NCBI GenBank assembly: GCA_030685065.1
Contig: JAUXQH010000060.1
Span: 38,065 to 102,064 of the forward strand
DNA: 64,000 nucleotides
Direction of reading: 5' to 3'
From: Pseudomonadota bacterium
GTDB taxonomy: Bacteria; Myxococcota_A; UBA796; SXON01
In this document: piece by piece, positions 20,214 through 28,206 of the stretch
Layout of the letters: each line of letters starts with the position of its first letter
How positions within the stretch are numbered: the first letter of the stretch is position 1
Notes under the pieces: generated by a model
What the model was told of the DNA's origin: nothing
Seen by the model: the letters and a program-made list of their open reading frames with translations, nothing else
Databases searched by the model: none
Program-made: the position numbers and the translations under genes

Positions 20214-21029
20214 TCACTCCCCATCCAACGCGCCGTCCCACGCCCCCCACGTGAAGCGACATTCCCCGTCGAGCAGCGGCAGCAGTGACGACGCCATCGG
20301 CGCGGGGACGTAGGGCGCGACGATGTCGCAGGGGGTGGCGGCCCCCGCGTGCCGACCGAATAGCGCCACCCAGGGGCGGAGCGCCGGGGAGAAGATCAGC
20401 TGGTCCCCGCTCGCGCGGACCAGGCGCCCCGACGCGATCCAGCGGGTCATCTGCGCGGCCAGGTCCTTGTCCAGGTTGGCTTTTTCGAAGAGGCGGGCGG
20501 GGACGGGCGGACACGCGCGGGCCGCGCATCCGAGCGCCGCGATGGCGAGCGGCTCATCGTAGATCGCGACCACGCGGTCGGACAGGTAGCGGTCGTAGCG
20601 CACGACCTCGTCGTCGAACGAGAAGCGGAGCTGGGTGTAGGGGCGGCGATCGGGCGGCCTCTCCACGCCCTGTACGACCGCCCACAACACGGTGGCGTTC
20701 AGCACGTTGAGCGACCAGGCGAGGCGGCGGTTGTCATCGGTGAGCCGCCACTTCTCCGACTCGGGCCCGTGCGCGGCCGCCCAGCCCACGAAATCCGCGA
20801 GCGCCGCCGGATCGGCGCGGAGCGAGGCGTAATCCACGTAGCCCTGGGGCGACACCACCTGTCCCAAGCGTAGGTTCCAGGCCAGGGTCGGGTCGGTGTC
20901 AGGGCTCGGCGGAGTCGGGAGCGACGGCCCGCACGCAGCCAACGACACGCACACGGTCAGGCCTCCGCAGAGGGCGCTCCCCGCAGCGCCTACGCTTGAC
21001 AGTGCCGACCTGATCCGAGTAAACGGCAC
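20214..21029 (-). CDS. DUF547-family lipoprotein
   Basis: 271 residues from the GTG at 21029, chosen because it gives a lipoprotein signal with basic N-region (VPFTRIRSALSS...) ending SLAAC. The rest matches the DUF547 pattern: GYVDYASLRADPAAL, an Asn-Leu-Asn core (WSLNVLNATVLWAV), CAARACPPV with the conserved Cys pair, and a short helical end. Function of the family is unknown. It is divergent from the riboswitch-controlled operon, and the promoter of that operon lies inside the first codons of this gene. Confidence 0.8.
   Translation of the reverse strand: MPFTRIRSALSSVGAAGSALCGGLTVCVSLAACGPSLPTPPSPDTDPTLAWNLRLGQVVSPQGYVDYASLRADPAALADFVGWAAAHGPESEKWRLTDDNRRLAWSLNVLNATVLWAVVQGVERPPDRRPYTQLRFSFDDEVVRYDRYLSDRVVAIYDEPLAIAALGCAARACPPVPARLFEKANLDKDLAAQMTRWIASGRLVRASGDQLIFSPALRPWVALFGRHAGAATPCDIVAPYVPAPMASSLLPLLDGECRFTWGAWDGALDGE
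20996..21025 (+). promoter_or_regulatory. Sigma70-type promoter of the cobalamin-riboswitch operon
   Basis: A perfect TTGACA at 20996-21001, 18-bp spacer, then TAAACG at 21020-21025. The predicted start (about 21032) lies just before the first riboswitch helix at 21049. It overlaps the 5' end of the minus-strand DUF547 gene. Confidence 0.55.
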
Positions 21030-21048
21030 GGGCTCTTTCCAGCTCAAC

Positions 21049-21241
21049 GACGTCCAGGTGCCCAACCCCGCGACCAGCGGGCACGGGTGAAACGGGAAGC
21101 CCGGTGAAATACCGGCGCGGCCCCCGCCACTGTAACCGGAGACGCTCCTCGCGATTGCCACTGCCCCCGACCGACGAGGTGGGGGTGGGAAGGCGCGAAG
21201 GAGCGGCTCGATCCGGGAGCCAGGAGACCGGCCTGTACGTC
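21049..21241 (+). ncRNA. Cobalamin riboswitch aptamer
   Basis: A textbook AdoCbl-type aptamer. The closing helix P1 is GACGTCCAGG (21049-21058) with CCTGTACGTC (21232-21241), 9 of 10 pairs. The core GGGAAGCCCGGTGAAATACC and CCGCCACTGTAACCGG follow, and the B12 box AGCCAGGAGACCGGCC is at 21218-21233. It binds adenosylcobalamin or a related corrinoid and turns off the downstream genes. An intrinsic terminator begins at the next base, indicating control by premature termination. It sits directly upstream of the TonB receptor gene. Confidence 0.96.
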
Positions 21242-21290
21242 ACGCACGCCGTCTTTCGGGGATGAAGGGCTCGGCGTACGTTCTTTTTTT
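21242..21290 (+). terminator. Riboswitch expression platform: intrinsic terminator
   Basis: ACGCACGCCG (21242-21251) pairs with CGGCGTACGT (21272-21281) in 9 of 10 positions around a 20-nt loop, followed by TTC and seven T residues (21284-21290). It lies between the aptamer and the first gene, so ligand-bound RNA would stop here. Confidence 0.85.
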
Positions 21291-21334
21291 GTGGAAGGCG
21301 TGCGCTCGCTCCTCCCCGTGACGGGAGGCCCGAC

Positions 21335-23419
21335 CTGCTCCTGTTCCCCGCCATCACCGCCGCCCTCACCGCCGCGAGCGCCCTCGCGGGCGACGAGCTG
21401 ACCGTCGCTTCGGGCCGTGGCCCGCAGCCGGGCAGCACGGCCGCGTCCCTGACGGTGCTGCCGCTCGGCGCGGACCTTCCGCCGGGCGAGGACCTCGCGT
21501 CGGTCATCGACACCGCGTCGGGGACGACCGTGCGCCGGCTCGGGGGCCTCGGGGACTTCGCGGCGGTGAGCCTGCGCGGATCGACGTTCCGCCAGGTGGA
21601 GATCTACCTCGACGGCGTGCCGCTCAACCCTGACGGCGCGGCCGCGGTGAACCTCTCCGAGCTCCCGGTGAGCGCCTTCTCCCGCGTGGATCTGTACCGC
21701 GGCCTCGCCCCCGTCGCGTTCGGCTCGGGCGCCATCGGCGGGGTCCTCAACCTCGTGACCCCGACCGGCGACGTGCCCGCCTCCGGGAGCGTGCGGTTCG
21801 GATCGTTCGGCACCGTCGGGGTCTCCGCGGTGGTCGCGCCGCGCGCCGGCCCCGTGGACACGCTCCTCGCGGTCGACCAGCTCCACACCGAAGGCGACTT
21901 CCGCTACTTCGACGACCAGGGCACCGAGTACAACCTGCTCGACGACCGCACGCCGACGCGGGCGAACAACGCCATCGACCGGGCGAGCGTGCTCGGTCGG
22001 GTCCGCTTCGGTCCCGGGCACGCGCGCTTCACGCTGCTGGACAGCTTCGTGGGGAGCCACCAGGAGCTGCCCGGGCCCATCTCGGCGGGGGCCACCGAGG
22101 CGAACGTCGGGGGGCTCCGGAACCTCGTGTCCGCGAGCGCCGACCTCACGCCCGGCCCCACGTTGCGGGTGTTGCCGCAGGTGTGGTGGCTCGCCCGGCA
22201 GGAGACGCTCGACGACCGCGCGGGCGAGATCGGCACGGGGAGCCAACACACGCGCGACGAGGCGCATACGGTCGGCGCGCAGGCGAGCGTCGTGTGGGGT
22301 CCGGCGCCGTGGGTCACGAGCACGCTCGTCGTGCGCGGCCGCCACGAGCGCTATGCGCCATACGATCTGCTGTTCGACCGGGGCGACGGCGAGCGGCTGC
22401 GGAACGGGGGCCTGGCCGCCGTGGGCGCGGACGTGCGGCTCTGGCGTGACCGCATCACCCTCTCGCCCGCGTTCCAGGCCGAGCTCCTGGACGATCGCGG
22501 GCTCGGCACCGTGCCGTGGGAGGGCACGGCCATCCCCGACGCCACCGTGCACGCCTGGCCGACCCCCCGCCTGGGCGCGCTGGTCCGCCCGTGGCCGTGG
22601 TTGGCGCTCAAGGGCACCGCGGGGATGTACCTGCGCGCGCCCGACCTGACCGAGCTGTTCGGGGACCACGGCACGCTCAAGGGCAACCCGGAGCTGGTCG
22701 CGGAGACCGGCGAGGCCTGGGAGGTCGGCCTGCGCGCCGAGGCGCCCTGGGAGGGGCTGGTGTCGGGCTCGGTCGACCTGGCGTACGCCCGCCGCCACGT
22801 GCACGACCTGATCGCGTGGGTGCAGAACTCCCAATTCACGTCGATCGCGGTCAACGTGGGCGAGGCCTACGTGCGGAGCACGGAGGGAGCCCTGACCCTC
22901 TCCGTCGGCCCCTGGGTCACGTCCCGGAGCAACGTCACCTGGACGTTGACACGAAATCTCCTTCCGGACGAAGCGTATGCGAACAAGGCGCTGCCCGGCA
23001 TCCCCGACCTCGAGCTCAACCAGGAGACCAGCGTCCGCCTGCCGGGGCGCGGCCGCACCCACCTCGTGGGCCTCTCCCATACGTGGTCCTACACGGGGCT
23101 GACTTACACCGACACCGCCAACATCGGGTTTACCGCCCCGCGCGACCTCCACTCCTTCGCGCTCGACGTGACCCCGGTGGCCGGGCTCCCGACGCTGCGC
23201 GCGGAGCTGCTCAACGCGTTCGACGTGCGCGGCACGGCGGTCGACCGCAACCCGCTCTCCGACAGCGACGACACCCTGATCGTCCGCCCCCTGACCGATT
23301 TTTCTGGCTACCCCCTCCCCGGGCGCACCGTGATGATCGCGGTGACCTGGACCGATTCGACCAAGTCCACCCAGGCCGACGCCACCGCGCGCAACTCGGC
23401 CCACCGGAGCGCTCCATGA
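21335..23419 (+). CDS. btuB: BtuB-like TonB-dependent outer-membrane corrinoid receptor
   Basis: An energy-coupled outer-membrane import channel under a cobalamin riboswitch. The plug domain motifs are clear (VSLRGSTFRQVEIYLDGVPL, RVDLYRGLAPVAFGSGAIGG), followed by a 22-strand-type barrel ending in an aromatic-poor C-terminus. The first ATG/GTG/TTG in frame is GTG 21455, but that omits the TonB-box-like DELTVASGRG and the signal peptide. The frame is open upstream, and a GGGAGG lies six bases before CTG 21335, which begins LLLFPAITAALTAASALAG. I place the start at this CTG (694 residues). An upstream frameshift in the assembly is the alternative. It overlaps the next gene by ATGA. Confidence 0.88.
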   Translation: MLLFPAITAALTAASALAGDELTVASGRGPQPGSTAASLTVLPLGADLPPGEDLASVIDTASGTTVRRLGGLGDFAAVSLRGSTFRQVEIYLDGVPLNPDGAAAVNLSELPVSAFSRVDLYRGLAPVAFGSGAIGGVLNLVTPTGDVPASGSVRFGSFGTVGVSAVVAPRAGPVDTLLAVDQLHTEGDFRYFDDQGTEYNLLDDRTPTRANNAIDRASVLGRVRFGPGHARFTLLDSFVGSHQELPGPISAGATEANVGGLRNLVSASADLTPGPTLRVLPQVWWLARQETLDDRAGEIGTGSQHTRDEAHTVGAQASVVWGPAPWVTSTLVVRGRHERYAPYDLLFDRGDGERLRNGGLAAVGADVRLWRDRITLSPAFQAELLDDRGLGTVPWEGTAIPDATVHAWPTPRLGALVRPWPWLALKGTAGMYLRAPDLTELFGDHGTLKGNPELVAETGEAWEVGLRAEAPWEGLVSGSVDLAYARRHVHDLIAWVQNSQFTSIAVNVGEAYVRSTEGALTLSVGPWVTSRSNVTWTLTRNLLPDEAYANKALPGIPDLELNQETSVRLPGRGRTHLVGLSHTWSYTGLTYTDTANIGFTAPRDLHSFALDVTPVAGLPTLRAELLNAFDVRGTAVDRNPLSDSDDTLIVRPLTDFSGYPLPGRTVMIAVTWTDSTKSTQADATARNSAHRSAP

Positions 23420-24600
23420 CCCTCTTTGCCCTGTACCTCCTCGCCTGTGAGCCCAAGGTGGACGACGCCGGTGGGGACACCGCGGCGGACGCCGACACCG
23501 ACGCCGACACCGACACGGATACCGATACGGACACCGACACGGACACCGATACGGATGCCCCCACCCCGTTCACGCTCGTGGTCGCGACCGTGGCGTCCGA
23601 CTTCTCGACCGGCCAATTGGCGACGGTCGACGGTCCGACGCGCGTCGTCACCGACGCGCTCCTCCCCACCAGCTCCGACCCCATCGTCGAGACCGACAGC
23701 GGCAAGGTGTTCCTGCTCGACCGCTCGTCGGAGAACACGGTGCGGATGTACGCGGAGGGGGACTGGTCGGCGCCGCTGGTCGAGTTCAGCACGGGGGATG
23801 GCTCCAACCCGCAGGACGTGGCCCTGTGCGGCGACGTGTTGGTCGTCTCGACGCTCGCGACGAGCTCGCTGGGGCTGTGGGACAGCGGGACCGGCCTCTC
23901 GCGCGGCACCATCGACCTGTCCGAGTGGAGCGACGACGACGGCTCGCCCGAAGCCGACTCGATCGTGCGGGGGCCCGACGGCTCCCTGTACGTGCTGCTC
24001 ACCCGGCTCGACACCACCGCGTACCCCTGGAGCAGCGCCGATGGCACGGGCCGCATCCTGCGGGTCTCCTGTGACACGCTGGATGTGACGGCGGACTGGA
24101 CCACGGGCCCCAACCCCGGCCTGATGCCCCACCCGCTCGATCCCGCGAAGTTCCTGCTCCGGACGGGTGACTACTACAACGCGGACTACACAGCCAAGCT
24201 CGACGGCGCGGTCTACACCTTCGATCCGGTCGCCGGCACGATCTCGGAGCCGCACCTCACCGAGGAGACCCTGGGCCTGAACATCGGCGCGATCGCGGGC
24301 GGCGCCGATCACAAGGCCATCCTGGTGGCCGACGACGCGTACGCGTGGGGCGTCCACTGCCTCGACCTCGACACCTGGACCACCACCCCGACCGCCGCGG
24401 TCGACTCCTTCATCGGGGACGTGGTCATGGGGCCCGACGCCACGGTGTGGGTGAGCTACCGCGCCGGCTACGCCGGCAACGGCGCCCCGGTCGTGGAGGG
24501 GCTCGTGGCCTGGGATGCGGCCACCTGCACGTCGGCCGCGCCGCTCACGCCGGCCTTTCCGCCGTATTCCTTGGCGCTCGCGGCATCGGACGCGAGGTGA
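23416..24600 (+). CDS. Beta-propeller-like lipoprotein, candidate BtuG-type corrinoid binder
   Basis: 394 residues. ATG 23416 overlaps the btuB stop (ATGA). A very short lipoprotein signal (MTLFALYLLAC, Cys11) leads into an Asp/Thr tether, then about 340 residues of repeating beta segments (DSGKVFLLDRSSENTVRMY, NPQDVALCGDVLVVST, GPDGSLYVLL), typical of a YncE-like propeller. In Bacteroides, BtuG is a propeller lipoprotein that caps BtuB and captures B12. This protein has the same fold class, anchoring and gene position, but I see no residue-level proof of homology. A surface B12-capture role is inferred. Confidence 0.72.
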   Translation: MTLFALYLLACEPKVDDAGGDTAADADTDADTDTDTDTDTDTDTDTDAPTPFTLVVATVASDFSTGQLATVDGPTRVVTDALLPTSSDPIVETDSGKVFLLDRSSENTVRMYAEGDWSAPLVEFSTGDGSNPQDVALCGDVLVVSTLATSSLGLWDSGTGLSRGTIDLSEWSDDDGSPEADSIVRGPDGSLYVLLTRLDTTAYPWSSADGTGRILRVSCDTLDVTADWTTGPNPGLMPHPLDPAKFLLRTGDYYNADYTAKLDGAVYTFDPVAGTISEPHLTEETLGLNIGAIAGGADHKAILVADDAYAWGVHCLDLDTWTTTPTAAVDSFIGDVVMGPDATVWVSYRAGYAGNGAPVVEGLVAWDAATCTSAAPLTPAFPPYSLALAASDAR

Positions 24601-24917
24601 GCCGCGCCGCCCTCCTCCTGGCCCTGCTCGCGCTCGTCGCCACCGTCGTTTTCGGCCCGGCGGGGTGCGCGCCGTCCGACGTCTGCGCCGAGCTGTGCAC
24701 GGCGGCGCGCGATCGGTACGAGGGGTGCCTGGAAGCGGGCGGGCTCACGTGGGGGGCCTCGGTCGGCTACGAGAGCGCGGCCGAGTACGATGACTGGTGC
24801 GAGACGTTCTCTTGGGAGCTGCGGGAGCTCGGGCAGGCGGATTCCTGCGGGGATCGCCTGGCCCTCGTAGAGGGTGGCGAGTGCTCTGAGTATTACGACG
24901 CATGGGCGGTGGAATGA
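24597..24917 (+). CDS. Small Cys-rich lipoprotein in the corrinoid uptake operon
   Basis: 106 residues. The GTG at 24597 overlaps the previous stop (GTGA). The signal ends VFGPAGC (about Cys21), followed by seven more Cys in a helical pattern (CAPSDVCAELC, CLEAGG, WCETF, SCGDRL, GECSEYY) that suggests a disulfide-stapled helical bundle. I do not recognise the family. Its position inside a tightly overlapping operon suggests it belongs to the uptake machinery, but no role can be read from the sequence. Confidence 0.75.
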   Translation: MSRAALLLALLALVATVVFGPAGCAPSDVCAELCTAARDRYEGCLEAGGLTWGASVGYESAAEYDDWCETFSWELRELGQADSCGDRLALVEGGECSEYYDAWAVE

Positions 24918-26401
24918 CGTTGATCCTCCTGTTGGGGTGCACCCCCGCCGCCGTCCCCGCCGGGGAGGTCCATTTCGTTCGCGGGGGCGTGGTGAAGGAC
25001 GGCGCGTTCGTCGCGCAGGCGTGGCACCCCGGCCAGAGCTTCCCGGAGCTCGGGGTCGAGGGCGTCGTCGCGCCGCTCCTGCCCGAGTGCGTGCCGATGT
25101 TCCAGGTGGAGCTCGAAGACATGGACCGCCTCGCGGCGATGGGCGCGCCGGCCCCCGCGGCGGCGCTCGCGTTCTCTCCCGACGGCGCCTGGCTCGCCAT
25201 CGGCAGCGACGCGGGCTCGGTGCGGGTGGTGAGCGGCTCCACCGCGGCCCTCCGCGCAGAGCGGAAGCTGGCCGAGGGCGCCGTGAAGCAGGTGGCCTGG
25301 AGCCCCGACGGCGCCACGCTCTACGTGGGCGAGCAGTCCCCCGACGCGAACCTCTACGCGCTCGATGCGAGCACGCTCACCACGCGGTGGTCCACGCGCC
25401 TCGCCGAGGACCTCGAGACCAGCGCGCTCCCTCCGGGGGACGACGTGTACGGCCTCTACTCCTTGCCCGCGGTGTTCGCGCTCCGCGTGCTCGCGAATGG
25501 GGACGTGCTGGTCGCCGGCTCGCACGGCTGGACCCCGGCGGATGGCGTGCGTCGCAACCGCGCGCGCATCTACCGGTACGCTCCCGACGGGACCCGGCGC
25601 GGCGCCTTCCCGGCCGCGGGCCCGGCGGACGCGATCCTGCTGCACCCCGCCGTGAACGGGGACCGCGCGCTCGTGGGCGTGAGCCGCTCGGCGGACGGCC
25701 CCGCCCCGACCGACCTCCCCGTGGGCGGTGTGATCGCCCTCGACCTGGCGACGCTCACCCCGATCTGGGAGGCGCGGCTCCCCATCCTCGCGCCGTTGTT
25801 CACCGAGGTGTACCTGTGGGAGGCGGCGGGGATCTCGCCCACCTTCGCGTTCGCGGGCCTGGGGGATGGTCGGGCGTTCCTGTTCGACGGCGCCGGGGCG
25901 GTGCTCCACACGCTCACCCCCGGCGTGCCGGTGCTCTCCCAGGGCGTGCCCATCGCGTCGGGCGTGGGGTTCGGCACCATCGTGGACGACACCGCCTACT
26001 TCCTCACCACGTCCACCAACATCCCGTGGGGCAGCGCGGACCCGATGGCGCGGCCGCCCTCGGCGCATCCCGCCCAGCACACCTTGCACGCGGTGGGTCC
26101 GGACGGCGTGACGAAGTGGTCGTGGTCGGGGGAGCACGCCGTTCAGGGGTTGGTGCCGAGCCCGGATGGCGAGACGCTGCTCGTGGCGGCGGCGGAGCGG
26201 TCGACGGACGCCCGGACGGACCTGTTCGGGGCGCTGCTGTTCGACCGGTCGACGGGCGCGTTGGTCACGAGCTGCGCTACCGAGGGGCCGGCGTACTTCC
26301 GCCCGATCTGGGCGCCGGACGGGCGGGTGGCGGTGGCGGAGTCTGCCTTCGGGGCGGAGGGCCAGGTGAAGGGCGCGTACCGCGTCACCGTCTTCCGGTG
26401 A
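24914..26401 (+). CDS. Second beta-propeller lipoprotein of the corrinoid uptake operon
   Basis: 495 residues from ATG 24914 (ATGA overlap with the previous stop); ATG 24902 would add four residues. The signal is short (MTLILLLGC, Cys9). The body contains PD40/WD-like motifs (FSPDGAWLAIGSDAGSVRVV, WSPDGATLYVGE, PSPDGETLLVA, WAPDGRVAVAES), consistent with a seven- or eight-bladed propeller. It may face the periplasm or cell surface. No sequence similarity to the first propeller is obvious beyond fold type. It is co-translated with the membrane component that follows. Confidence 0.78.
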   Translation: MTLILLLGCTPAAVPAGEVHFVRGGVVKDGAFVAQAWHPGQSFPELGVEGVVAPLLPECVPMFQVELEDMDRLAAMGAPAPAAALAFSPDGAWLAIGSDAGSVRVVSGSTAALRAERKLAEGAVKQVAWSPDGATLYVGEQSPDANLYALDASTLTTRWSTRLAEDLETSALPPGDDVYGLYSLPAVFALRVLANGDVLVAGSHGWTPADGVRRNRARIYRYAPDGTRRGAFPAAGPADAILLHPAVNGDRALVGVSRSADGPAPTDLPVGGVIALDLATLTPIWEARLPILAPLFTEVYLWEAAGISPTFAFAGLGDGRAFLFDGAGAVLHTLTPGVPVLSQGVPIASGVGFGTIVDDTAYFLTTSTNIPWGSADPMARPPSAHPAQHTLHAVGPDGVTKWSWSGEHAVQGLVPSPDGETLLVAAAERSTDARTDLFGALLFDRSTGALVTSCATEGPAYFRPIWAPDGRVAVAESAFGAEGQVKGAYRVTVFR

Positions 26402-28206
26402 TCCTCCTCCTCGCCGCCTGCGCGCCCGCACCGCCCGTCACCCTGACCGCCGCCCCCACCCCCTCGGGCGTCCGCGTCGAGGCCTCCGCGCCCATCACCC
26501 GCGTCGAGCTCCGCTCCGCCACCGGCGTCCCCCTCGCCCGCCGCACCACCCCCGCGCCCACGCCCAAGGTCGAAGTGATAGCCCCGCTCGCCCCCGGCGC
26601 CTACACCGCCGTCGTGACCGTCGGCGACCACGCCCCGATGATCGCCCCCTTCACCGTGCCCGTCCGCCGCCCGGTGACCGTCGAGGTCCAGCCCCAGCCC
26701 GGCGGCGCCTGGGTCGAGGCGACCGGTACCCTCTCGGTCCCGCTCGTGGCCGGCGGCAGCACCGAGGTGCTCGTCGGGATCACCGGCGGGCCCGGAAAGC
26801 CGGACGGCGTGCCGTTCTCCCTGCGGTCCCCCCAGGGCACCCCGGCCAACGCCCCCGTCGGCGCCAGCGCCGTCCCGAGCAGCCCCGACACCATCCCCCT
26901 CCCGGTCCCCGGCGCCCGGGTGGTCCGCCCCGTGCGCGTCCGCGACACGCCGGTGGTCCTCACCGTCGGCGACACTACGTTCACCCTCCTCCCCGCGCCG
27001 ATCGCCCTCGCGACGCTCGCCGCCACGGTCACCCTCACCGGCGAGGCCTTCCCCGCCGAGATCGACGGCTCCCCCGATCTGGGCCGCCCGGCCCACCGCG
27101 TCAGCCTGCCCTCCCCCGCGTGGGAGCGGATCATCCGCGCCGTCGGGCTCGGCGGGCGCCGCCGCGACGAGGTGGCGCCGTGGGCGTTCTGGGGCGTGAC
27201 GCTGCGGAACGAGGGGGACACCCCGGTCGATCTCCAGGTCTCCCTCACCATCCACGACGCCTCCGACGGCGCCGCCGGAAGCGATCCGGCGCGCGCCCCC
27301 GCCTTCCGCCCCCGCCTTCGCGACGGCGACGGCGACACCGGCATCGTGGCGGCGCTCCTCCGCGTCCCCGCCCACGGCACCGCGCGCGCCGCCCTCCCCG
27401 TGTTCGTGGACACGGCCGTCGTGACCCCCGGCGCGTACGACGCCCGCCTCACCCTGACGCCCATCGGCGGCGACACGCCCCTCTCGGTCACGACGCTCCC
27501 GCTCTACGTGCGGCGCGGCGATGCCGTCGCGAGCGTCGGCTTCACCCTCTCGCTCGCCGCCTTCGCGGGCGGCGCCGGCCTGACCCTCCGCCGCGTGCGC
27601 GCCTGGCTCGACGCCGCCGCCACCAGCGAGCTGATGACCATCGCCCTGTTCGGCAGCGCCCTGTTCCTCGTCGGCACCATCGCCGATCTGTTGGCGATGG
27701 GGGTCGGCGCGCTGCTCGGCCCGCTCTCGACGCTGCTCACGGGGATCCTCTCCGACCTTGGCCGTTACACGCTCCTCGCCACCCTCATCACGCTCCTGCC
27801 GCGCGTCGGTACGCTCACCCTCGCAATCCTCACGGGCTGGTTCTTGCGGGGGTTCACCACCGGCTCGTTCGCCCCGGTCGATCTGCTCTACACCGGCACC
27901 GCCATCGGTATCGGCGAGGCCTTCGCGTGGCTCGCGGGGCTCACGCGCGGCGGGGGTACGGCGCGCGAGGGCGCCTGGCGTGACGACGGCCCCGGCCGGC
28001 GCTGGGCACGCCTCTCCTTCGGGTTCGGCGGGGCCGCGGTGTGCACGACCCTCGCCGGCCTGTGGATGCACATCATCCTGTTCCGCCTGTTCTTCGCGCC
28101 CTGGTACATGGCGATGCAGGTGCTCGTGCCCGGCCTGCTCTACACCGTGCTCGCCTGCCGCATCGCGACGGGGTTTGCCGCCTCGCTCCGCCGGGTGGAG
28201 GCGTGA
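26398..28206 (+). CDS. Lipidated extracytoplasmic domain fused to ECF S-component-like membrane protein
   Basis: 602 residues. GTG 26398 overlaps the previous stop (GTGA). The N-terminus VILLLAAC is a minimal lipobox (Cys8). Residues 10-375 are Pro/Ala-rich beta domains (Ig-like), extracytoplasmic by topology. From about 375 there are six or seven hydrophobic segments with Gly/Pro-rich turns (IADLLAMGVGALLGPL, LLPRVGTLTLAILTGWFL, GLLYTVLACRIATGF) and a basic C-terminus, as in substrate-binding S components of energy-coupling factor importers. The next two genes are unmistakable ECF ATPases and EcfT, which strongly supports this call. Cobalamin or a precursor is the likely substrate because of the riboswitch. 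Confidence 0.75.
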   Translation: MILLLAACAPAPPVTLTAAPTPSGVRVEASAPITRVELRSATGVPLARRTTPAPTPKVEVIAPLAPGAYTAVVTVGDHAPMIAPFTVPVRRPVTVEVQPQPGGAWVEATGTLSVPLVAGGSTEVLVGITGGPGKPDGVPFSLRSPQGTPANAPVGASAVPSSPDTIPLPVPGARVVRPVRVRDTPVVLTVGDTTFTLLPAPIALATLAATVTLTGEAFPAEIDGSPDLGRPAHRVSLPSPAWERIIRAVGLGGRRRDEVAPWAFWGVTLRNEGDTPVDLQVSLTIHDASDGAAGSDPARAPAFRPRLRDGDGDTGIVAALLRVPAHGTARAALPVFVDTAVVTPGAYDARLTLTPIGGDTPLSVTTLPLYVRRGDAVASVGFTLSLAAFAGGAGLTLRRVRAWLDAAATSELMTIALFGSALFLVGTIADLLAMGVGALLGPLSTLLTGILSDLGRYTLLATLITLLPRVGTLTLAILTGWFLRGFTTGSFAPVDLLYTGTAIGIGEAFAWLAGLTRGGGTAREGAWRDDGPGRRWARLSFGFGGAAVCTTLAGLWMHIILFRLFFAPWYMAMQVLVPGLLYTVLACRIATGFAASLRRVEA

